A DNA stretch of 6,571 nucleotides from Planctomycetota bacterium. Lineage in GTDB: Bacteria; Planctomycetota; UBA1135; UBA2386. Where the stretch lies: NCBI GenBank assembly GCA_020425885.1, contig JAGQRA010000200.1:1-6571 (forward strand). Direction: 5' to 3'. Position 1 is the stretch's first letter, and every line of letters begins with the position of its first letter. Position numbers and translations under genes: made by a program. The notes beneath the pieces were generated by a model. The model made no database searches, was not told the origin of the DNA, and was given only the letters and a program-made list of their open reading frames with translations. Below, in pieces: positions 1 through 5,839 of this stretch.

Positions 1-588
1 CTCGGCCAGCGAGGAGGCTCCTGCCGGCGGCACGAATTGCATTGCCGCCAAGGTGAGCTTGCCGAGCAGGGTGAGCGCCAGGCCGTCGACCTGCTGCGGG
101 GTCAGCTCGGCCGTGCTCTTCACCGCGTAACGGAACACCGGCTGGCGCCAGGGCTGGTCGGCATCCGCACCTTCGAGCAGCTCGGTGAGCTCGGTCGCTG
201 CCCACCAGGCCTCGCGACCGTGATGCACCACCACCGGCATGACGCACGGCAGGCTCCGGCGACCCGGATCCTCGCGCAGCAGGTCGCGCCACAACCCGAG
301 CACGTAGTCGAGCATTCGGATCACCATCCAGCGGACGACCCGGGAGCTGTGTTCGACCAGCAACAGCAGGTACACCGTCCCCCCGGTCACCCTGCGGATC
401 TCGAACAGCAGATCGGTCTGATGCCGACGCAGGTCCCGGTCCAGGCGCGTCCCTTCCAGCAGGGTCAGTGTCGACCAGTCCAGTGCACCCACTACCTCAG
501 GTGGCAGAACGGTACGCAGCAGCGCCGCGGCGTGCTCGGGCTGACCGAAGGTGTAGCGGAACAGCGAGTCATGCGGTGAGTTGACCAC
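1..588 (-). CDS. Rpn/YhgA-family PD-(D/E)XK nuclease (transposase_31), C-terminus cut by window edge
   Basis: The minus strand encodes 196 visible residues that continue off the left edge. The protein opens VVNSPHDSLFRYTFGQPEHA, the hallmark N-terminus of the Rpn (recombination-promoting nuclease)/YhgA-like family, followed by LLRTVLP (24-29) and LDWSTL (36-41). Next come the predicted nuclease-core residues: D59 in TDLLFEI, and the strand LLLLVEH with E79. The family's later 'P-x-V-hydrophobic-YHG-x(3)-W' motif appears as PVVVHHGREAW (118-128). Family members are cytoplasmic DNA endonucleases linked to RecA-independent recombination; they are not true transposases, and no terminal repeats are seen here. 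The start chosen is GTG at 588, the nearest start before the PHDSLF motif, with AGGGG 3 bases upstream, which is closer than ideal; the frame stays open further upstream. Oddity: the usual EH(Q/K)S motif reads EHSS, so the catalytic Gln/Lys position is Ser81. Family assignment is confident; activity is uncertain. Confidence 0.88.
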   Translation of the reverse strand, partial: MVNSPHDSLFRYTFGQPEHAAALLRTVLPPEVVGALDWSTLTLLEGTRLDRDLRRHQTDLLFEIRRVTGGTVYLLLLVEHSSRVVRWMVIRMLDYVLGLWRDLLREDPGRRSLPCVMPVVVHHGREAWWAATELTELLEGADADQPWRQPVFRYAVKSTAELTPQQVDGLALTLLGKLTLAAMQFVPPAGASSLAE

Positions 589-639
589 ACACCCCTGTGT
601 GCAGAATCCGCCGGCGGTTACACGAAATGTGGTGCTGGC

Positions 640-656
640 GGATCGGCAGGCGATCC
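640..656. other. Short inverted repeat after the TPR gene stop
   Basis: Six-base arms ggatcg/cgatcc flank a 5-base spacer, just downstream of the stop of the TPR-DUF2911 gene (read on the minus strand) and before the Rpn gene start. The RNA could form a small hairpin, but there is no T-tract after it, so a classical intrinsic terminator is doubtful. The two minus-strand genes may be co-transcribed across this 81-bp gap. Confidence 0.2.
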
Positions 657-669
657 CGGCTACGGGGGG

Positions 670-1719
670 CTACCTCGATGTTGTTTCTGGTCCTGGCACC
701 GAACCAACCTTCATCAGGACCGGCGCAGTCAAGGCGTGGCCACCGAAGCGGACGACGAACTTGCCGTGGTCCTTGCTGCCCGACTTCACCTTGATGGCGA
801 TGCCGAGTTCCTCGGCGATGTCCTCGCTGGTGTCGTGAACCAGCGGCACCTCGATGCCACCCTGGAGACGTTCGGCCTGGAACGCATCGATGCGCTGCTT
901 CTTGACCTCGGCGGCATCGTGGATGCCGAGCACGAACTTGCCGGGCTCGTGCTGGGCGACGGTCAGGTAGTAGTAGCCGGCGGGCACCGTGACGCCGCCC
1001 ATGAGGAGGTCGACCGAGTTGTCGAGCGAGGTCCAGAAGTCGGCGCCGAAGCGCCACTTCTTGCCCAGCATCGCGGCGTCGTCGACCATCGCGTCGTACT
1101 TGTCGCGCCACGCGACCGGGGAGTACTGGATGGCGATCTGACCCGGCGAACCGGCGCGGTTGAACCAGGCGACGCGGGCACACTTGCGCTCGTTCTGGAT
1201 CGCGAAGACCTGCATCCGATCGGGACCGGCCTGCTTGTTGATCCGCTCCAGGATCTTGGCGAAGCGCGGGTCCTTGCGCAGCACATCCATGTCGCTGTCG
1301 CCCTCGATGTGCTCCGGCCGATCGAAACCGGCGGTCGCGGCCTTGTCGAGCCAGCCGAACGCCTCGTCGACCTTGCCTTGCAGTGCATAGACGCAGGCCG
1401 CGTTGTAGGAGGCCACGGCTGCGACCTCAGGGAACTCGGCGGCCCGCTTGTGGACCGGCAGCGCCTCGTCGAGCTTGCCCAACGCGTGCAGGCAATAGCC
1501 GAGCAGCTGCCACGAGGTGCCGTCGTCGGGAGCGGCCGCGGTCACCCTTCGGAAACCGGCCGCGGCGGCTTCGAACTCGCCGCCCTGCAGCGCCTCGCGG
1601 GCCTCGGCCCGCAGGGTGGTCACATCGGGAACCGACTTGCCTTCCTGGGCCGGGAGGAATCCGGCAGATATGACGAGGGCGGTGGCAGAGACGAGGGAGA
1701 GCAAACCGTGACGATGCAT
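670..1719 (-). CDS. Exported TPR protein with C-terminal DUF2911-like domain
   Basis: This gene encodes 349 residues. The start is ATG at 1719, because GGAGG lies 5 bases upstream and the protein then begins with a signal peptide (basic MHRHG, hydrophobic LLSLVSATALVISAGFL, likely cleavage after LPA at about residue 24). The in-frame extension upstream is discarded. Three TPR-type helix pairs follow (about 33-66, 67-100 and 101-134). After them comes PEHIEGDSDMDVLRKDPRF (135-153), a familiar TPR-array ending of the 'D-x-DL-x-x-LR-x-DPRF' type. Residues about 176-345 resemble DUF2911: IQYSPVAWRDK (197-207), GKKWRFGADFWTSLD (219-233), then VTVPAGYYYLTV (243-254), the family's 'vpAG.Y.L' strand. 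DUF2911 proteins are exported and of unknown function, so the molecular role is unknown; TPRs suggest protein binding. It is divergent from the peroxidase gene, with both starts facing the same 127-bp region. Confidence 0.85.
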   Translation of the reverse strand: MHRHGLLSLVSATALVISAGFLPAQEGKSVPDVTTLRAEAREALQGGEFEAAAAGFRRVTAAAPDDGTSWQLLGYCLHALGKLDEALPVHKRAAEFPEVAAVASYNAACVYALQGKVDEAFGWLDKAATAGFDRPEHIEGDSDMDVLRKDPRFAKILERINKQAGPDRMQVFAIQNERKCARVAWFNRAGSPGQIAIQYSPVAWRDKYDAMVDDAAMLGKKWRFGADFWTSLDNSVDLLMGGVTVPAGYYYLTVAQHEPGKFVLGIHDAAEVKKQRIDAFQAERLQGGIEVPLVHDTSEDIAEELGIAIKVKSGSKDHGKFVVRFGGHALTAPVLMKVGSVPGPETTSR

Positions 1720-1724
1720 CGAAA

Positions 1725-1729
1725 CCTCC
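1725..1729 (-). promoter_or_regulatory. Shine-Dalgarno site (GGAGG) of the TPR-DUF2911 gene
   Basis: On the minus strand GGAGG precedes the ATG at 1719 with a 5-base spacer (TTTCG). It decides the start: an upstream in-frame ATG overlaps this site and has no signal peptide directly after it. Confidence 0.7.
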
Positions 1730-1833
1730 ATGGGACGAGGGAAACGGAGCTGTAGTCGCAGCGATGGCTCCGGCCTCGACAACCAGATCGGAATTCCGCA
1801 GTGCGGCCCGCCGACCCACCCCGACGCGCTGGC

Positions 1834-1839
1834 TACACT
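1834..1839 (+). promoter_or_regulatory. Possible -10 element (TACACT) very close to the peroxidase start
   Basis: TACACT matches the TAnnnT core of a -10 box. It ends 7 bases before the ATG at 1847, so transcription from it would begin at or next to the start codon and yield a leaderless mRNA. In line with this, only a weak GGA lies before the ATG. The 17-bp-distant position (ccgacc) is a poor -35. This is a weak inference. Confidence 0.25.
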
Positions 1840-1846
1840 TGGAACG

Positions 1847-3520
1847 ATGCCCTCGTCGTTCAGGTTCGGCACCGCTGCGCCCGCCCTGCTGCCGTTGTCG
1901 CTGCTGCTGCTGTCGGCCGCCGGCCGCGCGCAATGGCCCAATCCCCAGGTGCCGCCGCAGAACCCGATCACCGCACCTAAGACCGTCCTCGGCAAGATCC
2001 TGTTCTGGGAGGAGCAGCTGTCGAGCGACGACTCGATGGCCTGCGGCACCTGCCACGTGCCGGAGTTCGGCGGCGGCGAGCCGCGCACGCTCGGCACCCT
2101 GCATCCGGGCCTCGACGGCAGCTACGGCACGGCCGACGACATCCATGGCTCGCCGGGCCTGGTGCGCCAGTCCGCGGCCGGCGACTTCACCCACGATGCG
2201 ACCTTCGCGCTGGCGCGCCAGGTGACCCGCCGGCAATCGCCGACCAACCTCGGCGCCGCCTTCCACATCGATCTGTTCTGGGACGGCCGCGCCGGCGGCA
2301 CCTTCATCGATCCGGAAACCAACCAGGTCGCGCTGAGCTACGCCGGCGCGCTCGAGAACCAGGCCATCGGCCCGATCCTCAGCGACGTCGAGATGGGACA
2401 TGTCGGCCGCAGCTGGCAGGACGTCCGCGCCAAACTCCAGCGTGTCCGCCCGCTGGCCCTGGCCACCGGGCTCACGCCCGACATCCGCCAGGCGCTGCAG
2501 CAGCACGTCGACTATCCGGGCCTGTTCGCCGCCGCCTTCGGCGATCCGGCGATCACCGCGGTCCGCATCGCGTTCGCGATCGCGACCTACCAGCGCACCC
2601 TGATCCCCGATCAGACGCCGTGGGACCGTTTCATGAACGGGCAGACCAGCGCCCTCACCAGCAACCAGCAGCAGGGCTGGGCGCTGTTCACCGGGTCCGC
2701 GCGCTGCGCCCTGTGCCACCTCGACCCACTGTTCTCGGACGACATGTTCCACAACCTCGGCTTGCGGCCGAAGGCCGAAGACGGCGGCCTCGGCGCGGTC
2801 ATCCACGTGCCGAGCGAGGACGGCTCGTTCAAGACGCCGACGCTGCGCAACTCGGGGCTGCGCCAACGCCTGTTCCACAACGGTCAGAGCGCCGCGTTGC
2901 TCGACCCGAGCCAGGTCACCGATCCGGCCTCGGTGCTCAATGTCTATCTCAACGGCGGCGGCGTCGATCGATCCAACCTCGACCCGTTCATGACGGTGCT
3001 GTCGCAGTACAACGTCACCCCCGCCGACCTGCTGCAGGTGTTCGACTTCGTCGCCAACGGCCTCACCGATCCGCGCGCCGCGGCGGGCCTGCCACCGTTC
3101 GACCATCCGCAGCTGCGCAGCATGACCGTGCCAGCGCCGGTCATGTTCGGCCGCGGTCATGCCGGATCGGCCGCGGAGCCGTTCCTGATCGACACCGTGC
3201 CGCCGTGGCCCGGCAATGCCTCGTACCGGCTCGGCCTCGCCGGCGGTGACGGCGGCGGCATTGCGGCGCTCGGCTTCGGCCTGCAGCCGATCGTGCCGAC
3301 GCTGATGGCCGGGCTGCCCTGGAACGTCTTCGTCACCGACTTCCAGCTGTTCCTGCTCAGCGGCCCGGCCGGCGCCCCCGGCGTCGCGACCTGGCACCTG
3401 CCGGTGCCGAACGATCCGCTGCTCACCGGGTTGCCGCTCTACTTCCAGCTGTTCGCGCAAGACGCTACGGCAGCCGGCGGCGTCGCGGCGAGCAAGGGCT
3501 GGGAGTTCGTCGTCCGATGA
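1847..3520 (+). CDS. Exported di-haem cytochrome c peroxidase/MauG-family protein with extra C-terminal module
   Basis: This gene encodes 557 residues. ATG 1847 is chosen because a signal peptide follows directly (cleavage probably after AAGRA, residue 28), placing the protein outside the cytoplasmic membrane where c-haem is attached. Two haem-binding CxxCH motifs are present: CGTCH (66-70) and CALCH (287-291). Other family landmarks are LFWDGRAGG (143-151), NQAIGPILSDVEMG (171-184, with the Glu at 182 typical of the peroxidatic site), FKTPTLRNSGL (328-338), FHNG (343-346) and GLTDPR (405-410). Family members reduce H2O2 or oxidise substrates using two haems; the substrate here is unknown. 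The stretch after the first haem is long and includes GTADD (94-98). The enzyme domain ends near 420. Residues about 430-557 form a separate module ending LPVPNDPLLTGL...Q...D...S (518-549), shared with the RCC1-like gene at 3605-5767. I could not place the distal Met ligand. Confidence 0.92.
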   Translation: MPSSFRFGTAAPALLPLSLLLLSAAGRAQWPNPQVPPQNPITAPKTVLGKILFWEEQLSSDDSMACGTCHVPEFGGGEPRTLGTLHPGLDGSYGTADDIHGSPGLVRQSAAGDFTHDATFALARQVTRRQSPTNLGAAFHIDLFWDGRAGGTFIDPETNQVALSYAGALENQAIGPILSDVEMGHVGRSWQDVRAKLQRVRPLALATGLTPDIRQALQQHVDYPGLFAAAFGDPAITAVRIAFAIATYQRTLIPDQTPWDRFMNGQTSALTSNQQQGWALFTGSARCALCHLDPLFSDDMFHNLGLRPKAEDGGLGAVIHVPSEDGSFKTPTLRNSGLRQRLFHNGQSAALLDPSQVTDPASVLNVYLNGGGVDRSNLDPFMTVLSQYNVTPADLLQVFDFVANGLTDPRAAAGLPPFDHPQLRSMTVPAPVMFGRGHAGSAAEPFLIDTVPPWPGNASYRLGLAGGDGGGIAALGFGLQPIVPTLMAGLPWNVFVTDFQLFLLSGPAGAPGVATWHLPVPNDPLLTGLPLYFQLFAQDATAAGGVAASKGWEFVVR

Positions 3521-3604
3521 GCGGCGCGTGATTGCGGGGGAGTGGCACCGACGAGTCCGCGCCATGGTCATGGCTCCCAAGGCGCGCAACGAAGGGCAAG
3601 CCCT
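3521..3604. other. Convergent intergenic gap with small inverted repeats
   Basis: This 84-bp gap lies between the 3' ends of the peroxidase and RCC1-like genes. It contains a perfect inverted repeat gccatg-gt-catggc (3561-3574), nested in longer-range arms cgcgcc (3558-3563) and ggcgcg (3581-3586) that would compete with it. A second small hairpin, agggc-aa-gccct (3593-3604), abuts the RCC1-like stop codon. Any of these could form a terminating structure, but none has a T-tract, so I do not call an intrinsic terminator. Confidence 0.3.
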
Positions 3605-5767
3605 CTACCAGTGCCCGATCACACCCTCGGCGGCATCGGAGAGCACCGCACCGACGGCATTGACGCCGGCGTCGAGGACGACGGCCTGGTTGTGGAAGTG
3701 CAGGCCGACGAGGCCGGGCCAGTTCGGGATCGGCAGCTCGAACTTCGCCTGGTTGTTCTGGCCGAGCACGAGCATGGCGTTGTCGAGGCTGATGTGCTGG
3801 AAGCAGCCGGGCATGCCGTACTGCGCGAGCGGCGTCGGGGTGATGCGATTCCAACCGAGCACCATGAACGCGGCGCTCTGCGGCAGGTCGAACAGCGTGA
3901 CCCGCAGCGGGGAGCCGATGCGCGGGGTGTCGCGCGGGATCAGGCGGGTCGTCGGGCGCGAACCCGAGCAACCGTTGGCGAAGGCGACGTAGCGGGTCGT
4001 CGGTCCGACGCGGGCAACGGATTGCATGTTCTTGGCCGAGATCTGCACGTAGGACTCGCCCGGGCCCAGGGGCGGGATCCGGTCTTCGCCGGACGCGATC
4101 CAGCCCGCGGCGACAACCTCGCCGTCGGATCGACGCGCGAGGATGTGGCTGTAGCCGGCGTCGATCTCGACGAAGACGACGCCGGGCGGCAGCGGTGGCA
4201 CCGGGATTGCCGCGGACCCCCAGAACTCGATCTCGCCATCGGATCTCAGTGCTGCGGTCTTCGACTCGCAGGTCGCGACTTCGACGTAGGTGATCCCTGG
4301 CGGTGGCGTCGGCCCACCGGACGTTCCCCACACGATCACGCCATCCGAACGCAGCAGCACCGTCAGGTATGTCTGTGCGTCAGCCTGAACGTAGCTCACT
4401 CCGGGAGGCAAAGTCGGGAGGTTCGGGACGCGACGGGGATCGCCAAAGCCGACCGCCTGACCGTCCGAGCGGATCGCGACGGTATGCAGGCTCGCCAGCG
4501 CGGCGTCGACGTAGGTCACGCCCGGCGGTAGCGGCGGCACGTTGCACCGACCGTCGGGATTGTCACCCCATGCGAGCAGTTGCCCATCCGAACGCAGCGC
4601 CGCGGCATGGCGCCAGCCGGCGTAGACCTTCTCGTAGCGCAGACCCGGTGGCAGTGGGGGAACCGCGGCAATGAGGTGCGAGTCGGGGCCCTCGACGACG
4701 ATGTTGCCGTCGCTGGTCACGGCGAACGCGTGCCGGTACCCGCTCACGACTTCGACGAACCGTTGACCGACGGCGGGCAGCCGCAATGGCTGCCCGCCGT
4801 ACGGCCCACCCCAGCCCATCACCGAACCATCCGAGAGTCGCGCCAGGCTGGTGAATCCACTTGCAGCAATCTCTACCACGCTGAGACCGGGCGGCAGCGG
4901 CGTCAGCGAGCATTGGCCCGAGTAATTCCAACCCCAGGCGTCCAGTTGTCCATCGGAGCGCAAAGCCAGCGTGTGGGCCCCGCCGAGTGCGAAGTCGACG
5001 TAGCTCACCCCCGGTGGCAGGGCCGGGATGTTGCACTGCCCTTGCAGGTTGTTGCCCCAGGTCACGATCACGCCATCGGACCGCCTGGCGAAGACGTGAC
5101 TCATGGCCCACAGATCGAGGTAGCGGGTCCCGGGGGGAAGTGGCGGTACGTTGGTCTCACCGTAGAAGGTGCCGCCGGAGTCCCATGTCAGGATGTTGCC
5201 GTTGGACAACAGCACCATCGACCAGGTCAGGCCAGCCGCGATCTTCAGCACGGAGGCACCGGGTGGCAGCGGCGGGATCACGGTCAACACTCCTGCATTA
5301 CCCATGTAGCTCGCCCAACTCACGAGCACGCCGTCCGATCGCAGCGCGAGGGCATGCTCGGCGCCGATCGCAACCGACACATAGGTGACCCCGGGGGGCA
5401 ACTGTGGTGGCGACGGCCAAAAGCTGTAGTTGTTGTTCCAATCCAGAACCGAGCCATCCGAGAGGATGCCCACCGCGTACTGGCCGTTCATGGCGACATC
5501 GACGAACTGCAGCCCCGGCGGCGGCTCCGGCGGATTGCAGATGCCGTAGTTGCCCGTGTCCTCGCCATGCACGTAGAGGCGCCCGTCGCTGCGGATCACG
5601 GCGGTCGGGCCGCCGCTGACGATGTGCGTGGCCGGCAACCGATACGCATCGGTGTCGTAGCTGAAACTGCTCCAACCCCGCAGAGCGTCCTGCCCGGGCA
5701 GGACCGCACCTCCGACATGCAAGAGGAACAACGACAGAAATGCGGCCGTGGAGTGTCGGGTGATCAT
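3605..5767 (-). CDS. Exported RCC1-like beta-propeller repeat protein with shared C-terminal module
   Basis: This gene encodes 720 residues. ATG 5767 is preferred over GTG 5773: AAGGAAG sits 7 bases before the ATG but only 1 base before the GTG. A signal peptide follows (hydrophobic AAFLSLFLLHVGGAVL, ending near PGQDA). From about residue 44 to 592 come 13 full and one partial RCC1-like repeats of 35-44 residues, each shaped as 'Y-V-x-[VI]-A-x-G-x-x-H-x-x-A-L-R-S-D-G-x-[VIL]-x-x-W-G', mostly closed by PPLPPG or a variant. ALRSDG or RRSDG recurs in nearly every unit. RCC1 repeats usually build seven-bladed beta-propellers used for protein binding; here the ligand is unknown and secretion argues against a Ran-GEF role. 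Residues about 593-720 are a distinct module (GCSGS at 601-605, LPIPNWPGLVGL at 678-689, Q694, D699, S710) like that ending the peroxidase. It may be co-transcribed with the SBBP gene 72 bp upstream. Confidence 0.88.
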   Translation of the reverse strand: MITRHSTAAFLSLFLLHVGGAVLPGQDALRGWSSFSYDTDAYRLPATHIVSGGPTAVIRSDGRLYVHGEDTGNYGICNPPEPPPGLQFVDVAMNGQYAVGILSDGSVLDWNNNYSFWPSPPQLPPGVTYVSVAIGAEHALALRSDGVLVSWASYMGNAGVLTVIPPLPPGASVLKIAAGLTWSMVLLSNGNILTWDSGGTFYGETNVPPLPPGTRYLDLWAMSHVFARRSDGVIVTWGNNLQGQCNIPALPPGVSYVDFALGGAHTLALRSDGQLDAWGWNYSGQCSLTPLPPGLSVVEIAASGFTSLARLSDGSVMGWGGPYGGQPLRLPAVGQRFVEVVSGYRHAFAVTSDGNIVVEGPDSHLIAAVPPLPPGLRYEKVYAGWRHAAALRSDGQLLAWGDNPDGRCNVPPLPPGVTYVDAALASLHTVAIRSDGQAVGFGDPRRVPNLPTLPPGVSYVQADAQTYLTVLLRSDGVIVWGTSGGPTPPPGITYVEVATCESKTAALRSDGEIEFWGSAAIPVPPLPPGVVFVEIDAGYSHILARRSDGEVVAAGWIASGEDRIPPLGPGESYVQISAKNMQSVARVGPTTRYVAFANGCSGSRPTTRLIPRDTPRIGSPLRVTLFDLPQSAAFMVLGWNRITPTPLAQYGMPGCFQHISLDNAMLVLGQNNQAKFELPIPNWPGLVGLHFHNQAVVLDAGVNAVGAVLSDAAEGVIGHW
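3992..5638 (-). repeat. Array of about 14 RCC1-like coding repeats, near 123-bp period
   Basis: The array lies inside the RCC1-like gene. Successive units encode 42, 41, 44, 43, 40, 41, 40, 41, 41, 40, 35, 38 and 41 residues, then a last partial unit of about 22 that lacks the SDG core. The best conserved elements are the SDG turn (SNG in unit 4) and the LPPG linker (PPPG in units 1 and 11, AVG in unit 7, LGPG in unit 13). Units 11 and 12 are shortened between the W-G strand and the linker. On the plus strand the repetition shows as recurring ccatccgaacgcag-like segments. Confidence 0.85.
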
Positions 5768-5773
5768 GATCAC
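5760..5773. promoter_or_regulatory. Perfect 14-bp palindrome over the RCC1-like start codon
   Basis: GTGATCATGATCAC is identical to its reverse complement and contains both candidate start codons (GTG 5773, ATG 5767). In mRNA it could fold as a 5-bp stem with a CAUG loop that holds the AUG; as DNA it could be a dimeric regulator site. No known operator is recognised, and chance is possible. Confidence 0.35.
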
Positions 5774-5774
5774 A

Positions 5775-5781
5775 CTTCCTT
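5775..5781 (-). promoter_or_regulatory. Shine-Dalgarno site (AAGGAAG) of the RCC1-like gene
   Basis: AAGGAAG on the minus strand lies 7 bases before ATG 5767 and 1 base before GTG 5773, which favours the ATG as the start. Confidence 0.6.
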
Positions 5782-5792
5782 GCCTACGACTC

Positions 5793-5816
5793 CGGCGACG
5801 CCGTGCTGCATCGCCG
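5793..5816. other. Inverted repeat in the gap between the SBBP and RCC1-like genes
   Basis: Six-base arms cggcga/tcgccg enclose a 12-base spacer in the 72-bp gap (5768-5839). No T-tract follows, so read-through from the SBBP gene into the RCC1-like gene is plausible. It could be a weak attenuating hairpin or mean nothing. Confidence 0.2.
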
Positions 5817-5839
5817 AAGTTGCCTGTGGATTCAGGGAG

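Larger units (their letters stand above)
1720..1846. promoter_or_regulatory. Divergent intergenic region between the TPR-DUF2911 and peroxidase genes
   Basis: This 127-bp region must hold the promoters for both outward-facing genes unless they are read from further away. Visible elements are the GGAGG site for the leftward gene, an 11-bp palindrome ccgca-g-tgcgg (1796-1806), and a -10-like TACACT (1834-1839) for the rightward gene. I found no convincing -35 box on either strand, and no known operator. Confidence 0.45.

Noticed and set aside
37..579. Plus-strand open frame over the Rpn gene
   Set aside because: It is rich in Q, H, P and R, with no family similarity. The minus strand gives the unmistakable PHDSLF...LLLLVEH...HHG pattern.
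1..588. Rpn gene as evidence of an insertion sequence
   Set aside because: Despite the 'transposase_31' name, this family is not a classical transposase, and no terminal inverted repeats or target duplications are visible around its 5' end. The 3' side is off the window.
736..1755. Plus-strand open frame opposite the TPR-DUF2911 gene
   Set aside because: It shows the composition of a mirrored frame (rich in L, V, D, G), no motif and no ribosome site. The opposite strand has a signal peptide, TPRs and a good Shine-Dalgarno site.
1796..1806. Palindrome ccgca-g-tgcgg as an operator
   Set aside because: Five-base arms in GC-rich DNA are common by chance and match no regulator site I know. It is mentioned only within the intergenic entry.
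1720..2097. N-terminal extension of the TPR-DUF2911 frame to an upstream start
   Set aside because: It would run into the divergent peroxidase gene and bury the signal peptide. GGAGG is correctly placed for ATG 1719.
3558..3586. cgcgcc/ggcgcg arms as a bidirectional terminator
   Set aside because: The loop is 17 bases, a competing inner hairpin exists, and neither strand has a T-tract.
1427..3589. Very long minus-strand open frame opposite the peroxidase gene
   Set aside because: Its translation is Arg/Gly/Ala-rich with no recognisable domain, and it lies antisense to a gene with clear haem motifs and a signal peptide. It is a high-GC shadow.
3992..5638. The repeat array as a CRISPR or non-coding tandem repeat
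   Set aside because: The period follows codons, the frame stays open throughout, and conservation is at protein level (SDG, LPPG) with diverged DNA.
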